A stretch of 64,000 bases of DNA, taken from the NCBI GenBank assembly GCA_022605955.1, contig JAKCOZ010000001.1:18220146-18284145 (forward strand). Reading direction: 5' to 3'. The notes beneath the pieces were generated by a model, which was given only the letters and a program-made list of their open reading frames with translations, ran no database searches and was not told the DNA's origin. This stretch comes from Rallus limicola (Eukaryota; Chordata; Aves; Gruiformes; Rallidae). Shown piece after piece: positions 46,493-60,210 of this stretch. Position 1 is the first letter of the stretch, and the number at the start of each line of letters is the position of its first letter. A program made the position numbers and the translations under genes.

Positions 46493-47720
46493 GATTGAGG
46501 ATAGGCTGAACATATCATGAACATAGTTCAGGTTCAGTGGAGTAACACATTACAAGTGCTAGTCATCTTCTGCCATCAGTGATTGTTTTCTTTATGAAAT
46601 ACGGCAGATTAAAGGGCCCACAAACTGGTGATGTCTGGCAGAAGCAAGAAAAGCTGATATTCCACAAAAATGACCAGTATTACCAGAACTTTGGATAATT
46701 GTGAAAAGCTGCTTGAGATTATGTATCTAGTGTTTAAGAGTGTGAGATACACAGGTCCGGAAGAGGTACAAAAGATGTCAAGACAACTTCATTTCCAGGT
46801 TGACCTATAACAAGGTAATTTAGAAACAGAAAGCTGTCTTTGACAAAAGAACAAGTACTACACCATAACTTACTTAAATGACCATTTCTCATCCAACATG
46901 TGCTGCCTTTTCCCCCATCCAAAGTCATTGCTTCTAGGGATCCTGAAAGGGCCCTGATTTTCATGGAATATTGAATACTACTTTATGGAAACGGGGCCAC
47001 CTGCTAGGATGTCTCTATGTTAGATGCTCACAAGCAATGATTAAAAAAAAAGCCTTGTCACCTTAGGAACCAAGTGTCTCTCTGTTATGGAAAAAAGTAG
47101 CAGAGAATATTGAAGGTGAGGCAGAGGTGTGCTAGGTGAGGTACAGTGCGTGAAGGAACACACACGATTCTTTCATACAGAGGATTTGGGAAGTACCATC
47201 AGTCACTGTACAGCCATTTTCACAGGTGTTAAAAATCTAACTGTTACTTGAGATTAAGACAAAACAAATGGGCTTAAAAAACCCAAGTAGTATGAATAGG
47301 TAGAAGTTTTAAAATATTAATAGTATTTGAAATGACTCAGTAAGTGCTATCAGGAGAACTCTGGAATAATCACAGCATAAGAAGCAAACAGAAATTACTT
47401 GTATTCATAGGCACTGTTGCTGTGTAATTATCAAAAGGCTGAGTCAAAACTGAGCAAGTCTGTCAAAAATTCAGCATGTGTCAGGAAATATTTCCTAGCT
47501 AATAAATAACATGGCAAAAATCTCCCCTGAAGAAATTACCAGCTCCTTTGCATATCTGAATGATATGTAATGGGAATAAGTGAATACAGAGTCAGCAATG
47601 GGGTGAGAAAGAACCACATTACTCCTTTTATTTTTGGCTATGCCTGAGGTCAGAAGTTCCTTTGTTCTTTCTTTACCTCCCATTAGAGCAAATGTAATCT
47701 GCTTCTTTTCTCTGAAGATT
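46493..47720. other. Unique AT-rich DNA, nothing recognised
   Basis: No repeat family, RNA gene or bounded exon was seen. Confidence 0.5.
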
Positions 47721-47780
47721 CTTTTTTCCTTTCCTTTTTTTTTTTTTTTGTTTTCTTGTGGGTTTTTTTTTCTTTTTTTG
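47721..47780. repeat. T-rich tract
   Basis: Includes T15 at 47,735-47,749 and further T8-T9 blocks broken by G and C. No SINE or LINE body was recognised next to it. Confidence 0.85.
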
Positions 47781-50353
47781 TTTAAATAAAACAAAATGAC
47801 TAAGTTGGCTCATTATTATTATTTTCAACACTTTTGTGTTAATGAAATGTTGCCTTATCCTCCATTGTAATACTTTTCAAAGGAAAAATCCCGCTTTAAA
47901 GAGGCGGAGTAGCGGAGCTGTAATTTATTGAGTTAGAACTTCAAACAGTAATACTTATTGTGCATGCTGTTAAAGTGCTAACCATGCATCAAGTATTTAC
48001 AGTGTATAAGGCTACTTATATAATAGCATGCTTTATTTATCAATGCTTCCACAATTTTGCATACTACTGCTTTTCAGATATGGAAAATTGACTCCCTTTG
48101 TTTTGCCTTTCAGCTCTGAAGCACTTTGGGGCTGGTGTTATTGTTTGCTTAAAAGTCGTTTCTGTTTCATCAAATGTGATGGAGAAATCATCCATTCGCT
48201 GTAGGTGCTTACAGCAGGAAGAAATTAAATAATAGCATCGAGTGAGTGTGTGATCTTTGTAAGCATGGTTCCTTCTATGGAGAGGAAGAACTGGAAGGGT
48301 GAGCAGAAATGTTTCTCAGATTGCTGTTAACCAGGGACTGAACTGTAACAAATCTGTGGCTGCTTCATGGTTGTCACTCAGTCGTTCACCATGACTATGG
48401 AATTTCACAGCGACAGCAGGGGTAGGACTTGGATCTGCATGCGTCGCAAATCTCGGCCTGTTGCCACTGGAGGAAGGACTGTCTGCTTTTGGTATTCATG
48501 CATGGGGCTCTATTGGTGAAGACTACCATGTGTGAGAAAAAGCAATTAATTATGAATTTAGTACTGGTAATAACAGTAGAGCTAGTGGCTTTGATTGGCT
48601 GTGGGACTGGAAGTTGCTTTATTCTTTCCCAGTGGTTCATTTCATACAAGACAGCAGAAAAGGCTCACATGATAAGTGTTTTTTCTTTTATCCTTTTTCC
48701 TGTTTATGATCAGATTTCCCTAATTATTAAAATCCTAGCATGTAAGATGCTTAGGGATAGCTGTTTGATCGTGTGGCATATGTTTTCACATGAGGCTATG
48801 CAGTAAGCATGCATTTGGTAATGGGATCTATGATGCAGCAAGGGACACTACAAAGCTTATCACTGTGAGCTCAGCACCCTGTGACTTTTTTCAGTGCCTT
48901 GGCCTGTGACCACAAATGTTATTTTTTGCAACTGGTGTAATAAAATTCAATGTGGAAGCCCAATGGAAGGGGAAGGTGATTTTGCTTTCACAAAATGCAT
49001 TTTTCTCTCTCACACTCATTCTTCCACTCATTCTCTTACTCATATATCCAGAAGCACCAGGATGTGTGGCCAAGTGGTGGGATTAGGATTACTTTCAGTG
49101 ATAGGAAGGGTAAAAAATGCAATCTATTAAGTTCTCATCATATTTGACCTCCCTCCAGTTAGAAAATACCACTTTAATTCTGTGGACCATCTGATGAACA
49201 AGTCCATGTTGCCTTATGATGAGTACTGCACTTGGAGAAATTCCTGTGTTGTGCTTTCTATGTTTATCTTTTCTGCCCCTTTACTAATTGGGATGTTTGC
49301 CTGAAAAATAGGACCTTAAAGCTCCTTGTAAAAACATCGCAAACTAAGAAGAAAATAGAAGATACTGACTTCATTAGCTGATACTGTAATTAAATAGCCT
49401 GAGAAACAAGGAAGAGTGTGTGTAAATTACATGCATAATAAGCAGAGTAGATAATGTATTATATGATTATTGGTTTTTTTGTGAAGTGGTTGGAGGATGT
49501 TTATTTTCCTAAGAAGCATTATCAGTGTTAGAAATGTGAGTCGTAGTACCTATTTTGCAATAACAGTTTATCTTTTAAGAGTAACTGGCTCACTCATCTA
49601 CAATCACGTGATTTTTTTGGCTTTGGCTTTTTGTTGGGCTTGCAGTGTTTCTTTGGTCAATCTGGGTTAACTAGTTGATTGATTTCCTTGTGATGATGGA
49701 GTAAAATAAATTGAATTGCTGCTTAAATTTGAAAAAAAAAGGCCAAAGAGGGGAATAATTCAAAGTTATGTTCCTTTTTATAGAGGATTTTTGTTTCTTG
49801 TTAATATATGTGAATGATGGTAGATTATGTTTCTTTTCTGTTTACAGAATCTTGTCTGTTATGATTGGCCTTTGCTTTTCTAGGGCTAAGATCATAGCTA
49901 GGAAGTGATAAAGTAACCTTTCTTTTATTGGAGCGCAGGTAGGGGAAAGGTCTTTCATTTCCTTTCCCAAACTCTTGGTATTTGTCAAACAATGTGGAGA
50001 TGATTGAAAGTGATCTGTAAAAAAACCAAAACACCTAACATTAAAATCAAATGGTAAAATAAATTTTTAATGCTTCTACAAGCCCTGTCATCTTTTTACT
50101 GAGAGAAGGGGTGGCTCTTTGGTATGACCTTTCTCTTCTGGGGCCTGTGGTTGCATTATAATTTATGTTGTAACTTCTTAGTACCTACATATCTGAAGGT
50201 ACTTGCTAACTCCAGCTGTATTAATTTTAATTCTGAATTTGAGACATATTAAGACCTTGTTTTACAAAAGTACCGAGTAGACATAACTTCTGTGAAAGTC
50301 TCTAAATCTAGAACTTGTGATATTTAATACAAAACACACATTTTTGTTTATGA
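47781..50353. other. Unique AT-rich DNA with a small CpG cluster at 48.38-48.46 kb
   Basis: A 125-codon open frame begins in the CpG-bearing stretch at 48,429 but turns into a hydrophobic, AT-driven frame with no splice support. I do not call it a gene. Confidence 0.45.
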
Positions 50354-50500
50354 AATTATAGAAGAGCCCAGGTTGAAAAGTGACCACAGAAGATCATCTG
50401 GTCAAAACTTTTGTGGAAGAGGGATGAGATTATCTAGTATGCTGTCCAGTTGCGTCAGGTTGAGTCTTCGCAAAAGTAGATTTATTAAAAGGTAGACATC
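50354..50500 (-). mobile_element. Old CR1 3' end, antisense
   Basis: Reads GAAGAGCCCAGGTTGAAAAG, then AGAAGATCATCTGGTCAAAA and GATGAGATTATCTAGTATGC, then CTGTCCAGTTGCGTC. This is the antisense of the CR1 3' subfamily also seen sense at 29,725-29,836. It is degenerate. Confidence 0.65.
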
Positions 50501-53500
50501 CCACAATAGGATAGCAGATTTCAACAAAAATAAAATAGTAATTTTGGACTTCAAACAGTATTTGCCTCTTAGATTACAAGCTTTGGAAAAACAGTTAATT
50601 TTGCACCTTAACTGTGATTAACACCTCCTGTTTCTGCAAAGCCAAAGAATGACAAAATGAATAGGCCTTTTGAAGGTATTATGTTTTAGGGATTTGATTA
50701 AAGATAACAAGAAGGATGCCTTAAAAAAAAAAACTAATATTCTGTGTTATGTAATTTGAATCTAGATTTCCATCTTCTATTTCTTTATTTTGGATTCTAA
50801 TTTTTCTTCTCCCTTCCTAAAAAGCAGTGGGATATCTCTCAGTCATTGATTTCTATCTGTGAGGGATTTGAAGGTGAATGTTGCACCCAGTAGTTCAGAG
50901 AACATTTTCACGCTGCCTAAATGTGAGAATTACCGGGGTATAAACTAATAATCATAGTGTCAGGCTTAAATGTGAGTGGGGGAAAAGTACAAACTGTGTT
51001 AGCATGTAAGGATGTCTTTCTGATTTGCAGTGGGCAGTTAGCAAGGAAAGCACTGATTTTTAATAAGGTTCAGACATTACAGAGATGATCTATTTGACTT
51101 GGCAGCAGCTGTAAGGTCATTCCTATCAGCTTCGTTATTGTCCTTGTTCCTTTTTCCATCCAACCTATTTGGGTAACGGAAGATAGTGCTAAACTTAACT
51201 TTAGTATTTTATTTGCAAAACATCTATTCAGGCTGTAATCTCCCTTTCTGTAATTCTCTGCAGAGCAAAGTCAGATGCTATCTCAAGAAAAGTGATGTTA
51301 GCTTGAGTGTTTTAGGATTTTACATAGCTCCTTGTATGAGACTTCACTTCTTTCGCCCTCTGTGACCACAATCCCACATCACTGCTCTGTTGCCATGTCC
51401 TAAAAACATGAGACTTTTAACCAGATAAGTTAATTTGGGTCTATTTTCATAACACCTAGATTGTGAAAATCATCTCCATAACTCATAAAAAGGATCATCT
51501 GTTTCCGTGTAAAGCAAAAATGTAAAGCCAAACTGTTTTGTATTAGTTCTGTAAATTCTTCATGTACGTAAACGAGACACCTGCTTGTGTTCCTATTTAT
51601 ATGCATAATGTGACCACTGTTAACTTAAATCAACCCACATAAAACTGGGAGGAAAGAACAAGATTATTACTGTACTATCAAGTTTTAAATATTGTAAGAA
51701 TGTGCTTTTTCAGTATGAGTATACAGGTAAAATCTAGATCTGCATTGGCTTCATATATAACATGGAGTAGGGATGGACAAGAAAAGGTCAGACCTTCATA
51801 ATCCGTAGGGTAGAAGTTGTCAAGCCTGTAGTCCTGCCTGTCCCCAGGCACAGAAAGATCATGTTTCTTTTGCTTTTTGAATAACATCACGCACAGCTGT
51901 TTTGCAAGTGTTTTCTGCCCTAGAAGAAAAAAACCAACTTTTTTTTGGACTGTAAGTATAGGGTAGTGTTGGAGTTTCCTGTCTGGGCTGGACTTTGACC
52001 AGCTTATTAAAGCTGGAATTTATCCCCTGTAAACTGCTGTGAAAATTGTCATTTATTTTGGAAATGATGTTTCATTTATCTCCTAGAGCTGTAATTCTGC
52101 ACTAAATACTGGGCACATGCCAGATCATAGGACTGCAAAAGAGATTTTTGAAGAAAGCCTTAGACCTCCTTGTGTTTTAAAATGTTTGAGAGGAAAAAAA
52201 TGCAGCGACTCTGACACTGAGAAGTTCCTAAAAAATTCATCCCAAAATGGTTGTCTCTTCAAATAGTTAGATGCAAAAACCCAGAGGAGAATAAAGAAAA
52301 GTTGTCTTCTCAGTTGTTAACTTTTTATTCTATGGTGTTCAGCTGCACTGCTAAAGAATGTGTTGGTGGGGACACATAGCCTGTGCCTGTCAATTCTCTT
52401 GGGCATTGAACTGGGAGAGTCTGATCATGGCATGGAAGGTTCTGTGGTAATAGTGGTTTTAAAGAGGAATAACTTAAGCTAAGACTTGATCTTTGGAATA
52501 AATTTTTCAGCTCATGCTTCAGAGTTAGTTTGACTATAGACGAGGCACATCAGTCTGCCTTGGTACTCTCTGTACTGTGGAAGATCAGAATATTTTCTTC
52601 CTAGATAGTTTTAGATTGAAACATCCACAGGGGCAAGACCTTCCTGTGTTTGCACACTACTTACCAGGTGTCAACTGGTAAGGCCCACAGTCATAAATGT
52701 TCAAGAAGAAGTTTCTGCCTCGTGAGGAGGAGAAATGTAGAAATCTTGCCATTTGGACTGCAAGTAAGTTTTTGCTTGCCCAGTATTACTGTTATTTGCA
52801 CGCTGTGGGCCAGCCAGACACTCTCTTCGAGGACTCAGTGGGACATTTTTTTCCCCACTGTATTTTTTTAATATTTTGTCTACTGTATTGTTTTCTTTTT
52901 TTTGCAACTGGCAAATGTGTGTCACAACTTTTTATTGCCTGCTGTCGTCAGAGATGAATTCCTTCTCATTCACCTCTCACCTTTTTTTCTTGAAGAATCA
53001 GAGGCGATTCTTCTCATGTAGTCATCTTGCTAAACAATGTGACATCTGCTGTCTGACTGTGGCATTGCAACGCTTCAATGTGCGTTGGCTGAGAAATGCG
53101 GGCGCTTTATGGAATTGTATAGCAGACTTGCAAATGGAGCACCTTTTTCCTTGAAACTCTTTTATTTTCTCAGAGGCATTTAGAACGACAACATCAGGAT
53201 GTGTAATTTCAGTCTGTCTTCGTTAAGAATTTCCTCTGAAGCACTGGAAGTTGGAATGTATCTAATTCCTTTCATTGCCACCTTTGAGGAAGTAACTGCT
53301 TAGAATTGTAGATTTGAGGAGGAAAAGTGTTGATGTTAAATAAGTAATTTCTCTTTACGTCCTTTGCCTACTGTAAATGTAAAGTCAGGAAAATGCCCCA
53401 AATAAGCTCCCTTTATCAAGTGCCTAATTAGCTGAGCTCTTATGCTTCAACATAAGACAGGTTATGAATGGGATGATGAAAAAGGAATTCTTTTGTAGCC

Positions 53501-56491
53501 TAATTTTTAGATGAAGAAAAAAACTTGCATTTGATCACAGCCATTGATTTTTGTGACAGCATCACAGCCTCTGAGTTGCTCCTCATTAATACAGCTATAT
53601 GAAACTCAGGTTTTTTCAGCTCACGTCACATTTTGTGTGGCTTCAGTTTTTCCTGCAGCTTGATGCCATACAGCTTTGTCCACGTTAGCAAGTACAGAGG
53701 CCCAGCAGGAGTGGATTTGTAGAGTGAAATGGTTAGTGCCGAGAACCCAGCACACAGGCTGCATTCATTCAAGGTTTTTACAGTAGGCTAGTTACAGTCT
53801 TGTTCCAGCAGCTGAGCATCCGTAGCATCCTTTAACATACACTCTGGAATGCGTCTTATGGTTTTGTTTCATCCTAAGGGTATCCAGTTTGTACTCTCTC
53901 ACACTCCTCAATCATCTTCCTTAGCCTAGAGTGAGCAGGAATGCTTGGGAAGATGGTGTCAAAAGGGTTGAGGTTATTTCTACTCTGAATTAAAATGCTG
54001 ATGTAAACTCACACATTGACTTCTTTCTCAGTTGGAGCTGAAATCGCCTGTTTCCCTGTTTTTTTTTCCACATTGATTCACGAAGAGGAATGGAGATTGA
54101 GTTTCTGGGACATATGTCATGGTAGCTGTAGGGTTTCAGTTGCTAATGTTGCTGCTGTTAGCATGCTGATTGAACATTTTTCCCCATAAAATTTTGAATT
54201 TTTATACCTCCAAGTCTTTCATGTTACTCACACAATGAAAGAATTTTAGGTGTTCTTATCCAAGATCTCTTAACCTCACAGATGGCACAAAAAATTTAAA
54301 CAGAAAACCCAGCATGTCATTAGGGGAAAAAAAAATTAAAAATGCACAAAATGTGCAGGTCTGATTCATTAATCTTTGTTAGTGGCACTTAGACAATATT
54401 ACTGAACTACTGTGGTAAAATATTAATGAGGACTGAGGTGTTGCTTAGATGAGATAGATTCACTGCCGTTAGGCTTTTTGGATGCTTCTCCCAACTTTAT
54501 CATTGACTTGCTGTGTATCTAGTAAACTCAAGTTTTCCTTAAATTCTGAATTTTTTTACTTTAAAGACCAGAGGCCCCCCTGAAGACATGTGAATATTGT
54601 CTTATTTAATTTACAGATCCTGGTGTCTTAATATCAGGGTATGTTGCTGGAATGTTAGAAATGCTAAAAAAAAGTCGAGACCATCAAGGGAGGGATGAGA
54701 ATAGCTGAAACTCCCCAGTTTGTATCGCTAAACTATTTTCCCCCTCATAAGTAGAAGCTATATTCTCCCAAGGAACTATTTCAGTGTTTCACAATTTTTT
54801 AAGCCTGATAAAACCCAGCCATCACTTCTGTGCCAAAGCCAGTTTTCCTTCTGAACACCTAAGTGTAATTATTTGCCAGCATCACTTTAAGTATTAGAAG
54901 AATGACACATACAGTGTTTGATCATATGATTGAATATAGCTTTGAAGATGAAAAAAAATACCTCAAGATGTGTCGCACATTCAACATCACTTCTGAAGTA
55001 TCTTTAGACACTTGGAAAGTCATGATTCCACCTGTAAAGTTCTGCTTTACTTCATACTACTATTTTGTAATGTGACTTCTTATTTCCATGTAACTACTTG
55101 GTGTTCTCAACAGTTAAAATATTAAAGGACTGCTACCTTGACTGGATATAAACTGCTCCAGGCATCTTTTGATTCAATTTATAACGACTTTGTTGCCACA
55201 CTCTGTGCTAGGAAGACAGTGCGAGACAGCAGACCCAGCTGACTTGTATCTGCCTGAATTGCACCCAGAATTTCAAGAGATACATGATGACTGACCGAGT
55301 TTGTGATCAATAGCCAGTGGTGGTTTGAACTCTCTTCCTACAGATACATGTATTTTTCAGCAATGCCTATAACAGTAGTAGTAACCCCAATGGTTTTCTC
55401 AGGAGCCACGAGGAGAGGGCATTTTACATCAGTTCTTGATGTAAGCTTTCTTTTTTTTTAAAAGGAAAAGGTCCGGGTTAAGTATAATTTGAGATAAAAA
55501 CTTAAAAAGCTTTCTAATCTGAAGATGCTATTTAAGAAAATGAGACAAGCAGCCTCTTCTTCCCCTCCCCCAAGCTGGTATGGCCTCTTTTTTCAATTTT
55601 GAGACACCTCAGGTTGTCAGGTTGCTAGTGCTTGTTGTGAAAACAGCCACTTAGGCAGAAATTAGACATATTACCATAGTTTAAGGGGCATTTTACAGGA
55701 ACACCATTTTCCCTGGCATATTTTTCACCCAACTATATATTTTTATAGTCTTTAACAGTCCTATCCAATTATCTAAAGCTTCAATGGTACTTATTGTCGC
55801 TTTCAATATATTTCACTGTCTCTCTCTTTCAAAATCAGTTTGTAAAAGTCTTTACCTGCAGAGATGAAATATAATTTTAAGGTCAGCTGTAACAATCAAT
55901 ATTAACAGGTTTCTTTAATCTATTCAAGTCTGTTTAAAAAGTAAAATATTCTTCTAACTACTGTATGTGAGTAAGAAACTAAGACATTTCACCATTTTTA
56001 AAATGAGAAGCATTAGTCCATTTTCTTCACACAGTGCTAAAGTAGTACATGAACTCAACAAAATACGAACAATTGACACCCATACTTAGCATTTTACCAG
56101 ACCATTCAGGAACAAATGTGTTTTCTTTCAAAAATTGTCTCATTTTAGAGAAATTGAATAAAATTAAAATAATTTTGCTTAGTGGCACCGAAATACAAAG
56201 TCAATAGCCTGCACTTCAGAGCTAATGCATGTTACTGAAAGAAAGCCCTTCACATTTTTTTTTCTGCTTTCACAAGGCATGTTTTAGAATACAGAAGAGA
56301 TAGGAAATGTAGTTATGGCCAAAGAATCAGCCACTTAGGTCATAAGTTACCCTATAATTACAAAATTATGTCTAAACATCAGAAAATGTAAGATCATGTT
56401 ATTCTTAAGACTGTACAAGACATTTTTAGCATATTATGGCAAAGGAATAAATAGCCTTACGTCACTGAGTAGGTCTCTCCCTCATCTCCAG
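50501..56491. other. Unique AT-rich DNA; scattered weak exon signals
   Basis: Three weak signals are present. A strong donor lies at 52,764 (CTGCAA|GTAAGT). A possible last exon spans 55,212-55,294 (see findings). A tight CpG cluster lies at 53,050-53,110. None is supported enough to call. Confidence 0.45.
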
Positions 56492-56625
56492 CTTTGTCAT
56501 TCTTAACACACTCAAAACATGCATTTGAGCTGTCTTCATCTCATGTACAAGAGCAACTTCTAATAAGCGGAATACATTTCAAGTTTCTTTTAATAGCATG
56601 GTATAAAAAATACAGTCCCTATAAG
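56492..56625 (+). CDS. Weak candidate coding exon, unidentified
   Basis: A 134-base segment between a strong acceptor (GTCTCTCCCTCATCTCCAG) and a good donor (CTATAAG|GTATGC). It is open in one frame for 44 codons, entering in phase 1 and leaving in phase 0, and begins LSFLTHSKHAFELSSS. The peptide has no recognisable domain. Its second half is Phe/Leu/Ile/Lys-rich, as expected of AT-rich chance frames. Splice-site strength is the main support. In a 64-kb window a few such segments are expected by chance. Confidence 0.2.
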
Positions 56626-58344
56626 GTATGCCGTGACATATCCATAAAAGAAGGCATACGAAATAAGTCTTGCAATTTTGAAACTTCTTTGACAAATAAG
56701 GAAAATAAATTGAAAAATAACTTCAGAACTTTCAAGACCAAATAGTAAGTTTTCTGCAAAATATGTGCAATTTTTTTTCCAGCAATTGGTGAAAAAAAAT
56801 ACTCTAATTTTCTATGGAGCTGTGTGTCCCAAAGTTAACATTAGTACTGTGAGCTGTAAATGATGTATTATTAAAGTTCAAACCATTTGAGATGAGCATG
56901 TTCTCTAAATTTTCAAATATTCTTATTGCTGTTTCATTGTTGTGTGGAAGTAAGGGATTCACCTTCTGTTTCAGCTGCTCAATAATATGTAATCACTGCC
57001 AGTGTTTTATATGTCTATAGTTTTACTCTTCAGCAGCTCCCCCCGCCGAAAAGAAAATAAAATAGAAAATAAAAGACACCAAAGCCCTCGTCAGCCTTTT
57101 TAAAAATCCTTTCATGAATTGAGAGAGTAGCTAATGTAATCATGGCAGTAAATTTGTCCTACCAGTGTGTATTCTCATAGCGATGGGTGAATCTTGGAAA
57201 AACAGTATTATGTAATTTGTTGTCCAAACCAACCAATCTGTGTGAATCACTAGAGCTAATAATAATGTGGTACATTTTTGATAATAGTATGGACTACTTT
57301 TTTGCCCTTCAAATAACTGCATTGTTATGTCCTATATTTTTGCATCTCCTAGCAACAAAAAAAAGTTTTTTAAAGTTTTATTTTTAGAAATGGGCTAGAA
57401 TTGTTTTCATGTTCATTATATTTTTGTGCTGTCTTACTGACAGCTCCCTGTGAGCAACTGAGAAAATTCTTCTGTAAAAAAGGCAGTTATCTGTAGAATT
57501 ATTGCTACCTCTTGCAATGCAAGTTAAGGTATATCTTACCTTGTTGGTGCAACATTGGCTTTGGGCTCAGTCTCGTGATTCCAGTCTCTGTACATACTGA
57601 ATTGATCCCATGTAGTTTACAGTCATTATATCTGCTATCTACCTGCAGTTTACATGGCCTGTAGATTGTAAATATTGTGCCCCATGTGGTTATGATAAAA
57701 GATAATGTATATGATACAAGAACAGGGTAGACCACCTTGTAGATAACAAAATACAACAAAAATGTTGTAGCAGCGACATTTATACTGCTAAAGGCATTGC
57801 CTCTGGAGAGCATGTCCTGATCTGCAGGCCAAGAGGTGGAGAATGACCATCATTCACAGCACTCGGGCCGCCATAGAGCAGGTTGGTTGCATCCGTGTTG
57901 CATAATATGCTTAGCTCAGATCTACTCCAAGTCTCAAGACTTTGTTATTTTTCTTTCTTTATATGATTCAGAAAAAGTGCCACAGTTCACCCAAGTCACA
58001 ATATGACATCAAAGGTATATTTTTTATTTCTTGAGGCATTGTGGGATGGCAGTGCCTGAAGGTAGTGAGCTGCTGGGGCAGTGATGGGGGATTGTTGTTG
58101 TGATCAGGGAGCAACCTTATCCATACTGTCTGAAGGGAATGGTCCCTATAGTAAATCTGCTTCAAAATGTCCCCCTATTCTGTGTCAGAAAGACGTAGCT
58201 GTCTCAAGAAAGCCCAGAAGCCATGAGTCGTACAGGCAACCATAGTAGAACACAGATCTGGAACAAACAAAGGAGCAAAGTTCTTAAGCAGTACTGGTAT
58301 ACATGGTAACTGCAGCTCCATTGGTTAGACTGTCTTTTATTTAA
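56626..58344. other. Unique AT-rich DNA, nothing recognised
   Basis: No repeat family or bounded exon was seen. Confidence 0.5.
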
Positions 58345-59090
58345 AATGAGCCCTGCACTTGGGACACAACAACCCTGTGCAGCGCTACAGGCTTGGGGAA
58401 GAGTGGCTAGAAAGTTGCCTGGTGGAGAAGGACCTGGGAGTGTTGGTTGGCTGCTGACTGAATATGAGCCAGCTGTGTGCCCAGGTGGCCAAGGCGGCTA
58501 ACGGCATCTTGGCTTGTATCAGAAACAGTGAGGCCAGCAGGTCCAGGGAAGTGATTGTGCCCCTGTACTGGGCATTGGTGAGGCTGCACCTCAAGTGCTG
58601 TGTTCAGTTTTGGGCCCCTCACTACAAGAAAGACATCAGGGTCCTGGAGCTTGTTCAGAGAAGGGCAACCAGGCTGGTGAAGGGGCTGGAGAGCAAACCT
58701 TATGAGGAGTGGCTGAGGGAACTAGGGTTGTTTAGCCTGGAGAAGAGGAGGCTTAGGGGAGACCTTATCCCCACCTACAGTTACCTGAAAAGAGGTTGTA
58801 GACAGGTGGGTGTTGGTCTCTGCCCAAGCAACAGGTGATAGGATGAGGGGGAATGGCCTCAAGCTGTGCCAGGGCAAGCTCAGATTAGACATTAGGGAAA
58901 AGTTCTTCCCCAAAAGGGTTATCAGGCACTGGAACAGGCTGTCCAGGGAGGCAATTGAGTTACCATCCCTGGGTGTATTTAAAAGATGGGTAGATGAGGT
59001 GCTTAGGGATATGGTTTATTAGAGGACAGGTATGGTTGGACTTGATGATCTCAAAGGTCTTTTCCAACCTTGTGATTCTGTGATTCTATA
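58345..59090 (+). mobile_element. CR1 LINE, sense, 5'-truncated with intact 3' tail
   Basis: It starts at GAGCCCTGCACTTGGGACAC and runs through the region downstream of the RT palm. Recognisable pieces are [40 protein letters not shown], and [20 protein letters not shown]. It continues through the 3' UTR (GGTCTTTTCCAACCTTGTGA) and ends in GTGATTCTGTGATTCTATA. About 125 codons are still open (58,464-58,838), so this is one of the younger copies here. It lacks the reverse-transcriptase catalytic core and endonuclease, so it cannot move by itself. Confidence 0.95.
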
Positions 59091-60119
59091 CGTCTGTATG
59101 TATACATGTGTTTGTAGAAAGATATATTTAAAGGTCTTTTGATTTTAAACTGTTACTAAGGTCTAATATTCAGAATTGTTGCAGAAATATAGAAGTATAG
59201 AAGGCTTATATGTCTTTCAGAATTCCCTTTAAAGATGTGAATATTCATAGTATGACTATTCATTGTCTCACTGTGGTGAAGGACTTCTGTTTAGTCAGCA
59301 ACAGGCTCAGACTGGAGAGTGAGGAACTCTTTTGCTTCAGTTCTTCTCTGAGACTTTTACCTAGCCTTTGTTTTGGTCTCAGAAGACCCATAGTTGAAGG
59401 TACTGGAGTTTAGCTTTACTTCTGAACTGGATTTATATTACTGATTGTCATACAACACAGAAAGAGACAAATTGTCTTAAAAGGCACTAGCCTGTACAAG
59501 CAGAGTTAGGACAAATAGAAAGAAGTCTTACTCGACTCTTTCCCTCCTCTCATCTCAAACACCAGCCAGTGCAGAGCATGTTCTTGTGTTACATGACACA
59601 TCTGTAACTACACAGTCCCTACATCCTTTGATGATCCTCAGCATCATCATTATCCTCTTTTCCTTTCATTAGAAAAGATCTGGCAACCTCTTCTCCACCC
59701 CCAAATGATGAATTTTAATCAAATTTAAAGCAAAAGTTAATTCTGAGCATTTGAATAAGGTAATTCTTTTCAGTGAATTCATTTTCTTTACAAATACTTG
59801 CTAAATATGTTTATTATTTCTGCACCTTTATCTAATTGCGGAATTATAGGGAATTACAGAACAAATGATCATAATGAAATCAGTAGAACATAGATCATAG
59901 AACATAGATAATTAAATCAGTAAGAGATTACTAAGGCTAAAGTTTTCATGCAGAGGAAGAAAGAAATGTTCAGTGAAAATCGCTAGAATTTGAGATGTGG
60001 GGAGATAGCATAGAAACCCTTAGCATACTGGCCTTTTTCTTTAGGCAGACCACCCTCCATCAGATGGTAGTTTTTAAATTAAGAGTGAAGAGTGATCCAT
60101 ATTATGGATTGATTTGTAA
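59091..60119. other. Unique AT-rich DNA; small direct repeat near 59,885
   Basis: A short AGAACATAGAT direct repeat occurs near 59,884-59,908. Nothing else was recognised. Confidence 0.5.
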
Positions 60120-60210
60120 GAACAGTATGCAACTTGCTTTGTGCAGAGGATTGCCCTAGAAGACCTCCAGAGGTCCCTTCCAACCTCAACTAGTCTATGA
60201 TTCTATGATT
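60120..60210 (+). mobile_element. CR1 3' end fragment, sense
   Basis: CTTGCTTTGTGCAGAGGATT, AGACCTCCAGAGGTCCCTTC and CAACCTCAACTAGTCTATGA are followed by TTCTATGATT, the CR1 3' octamer repeat. Its 5' limit is unclear. Confidence 0.88.

Noticed and set aside
48429..48806. 125-codon plus-strand ORF
   Set aside because: No splice borders, and an AT-driven hydrophobic composition after the first 30 codons. It fits chance in this window.
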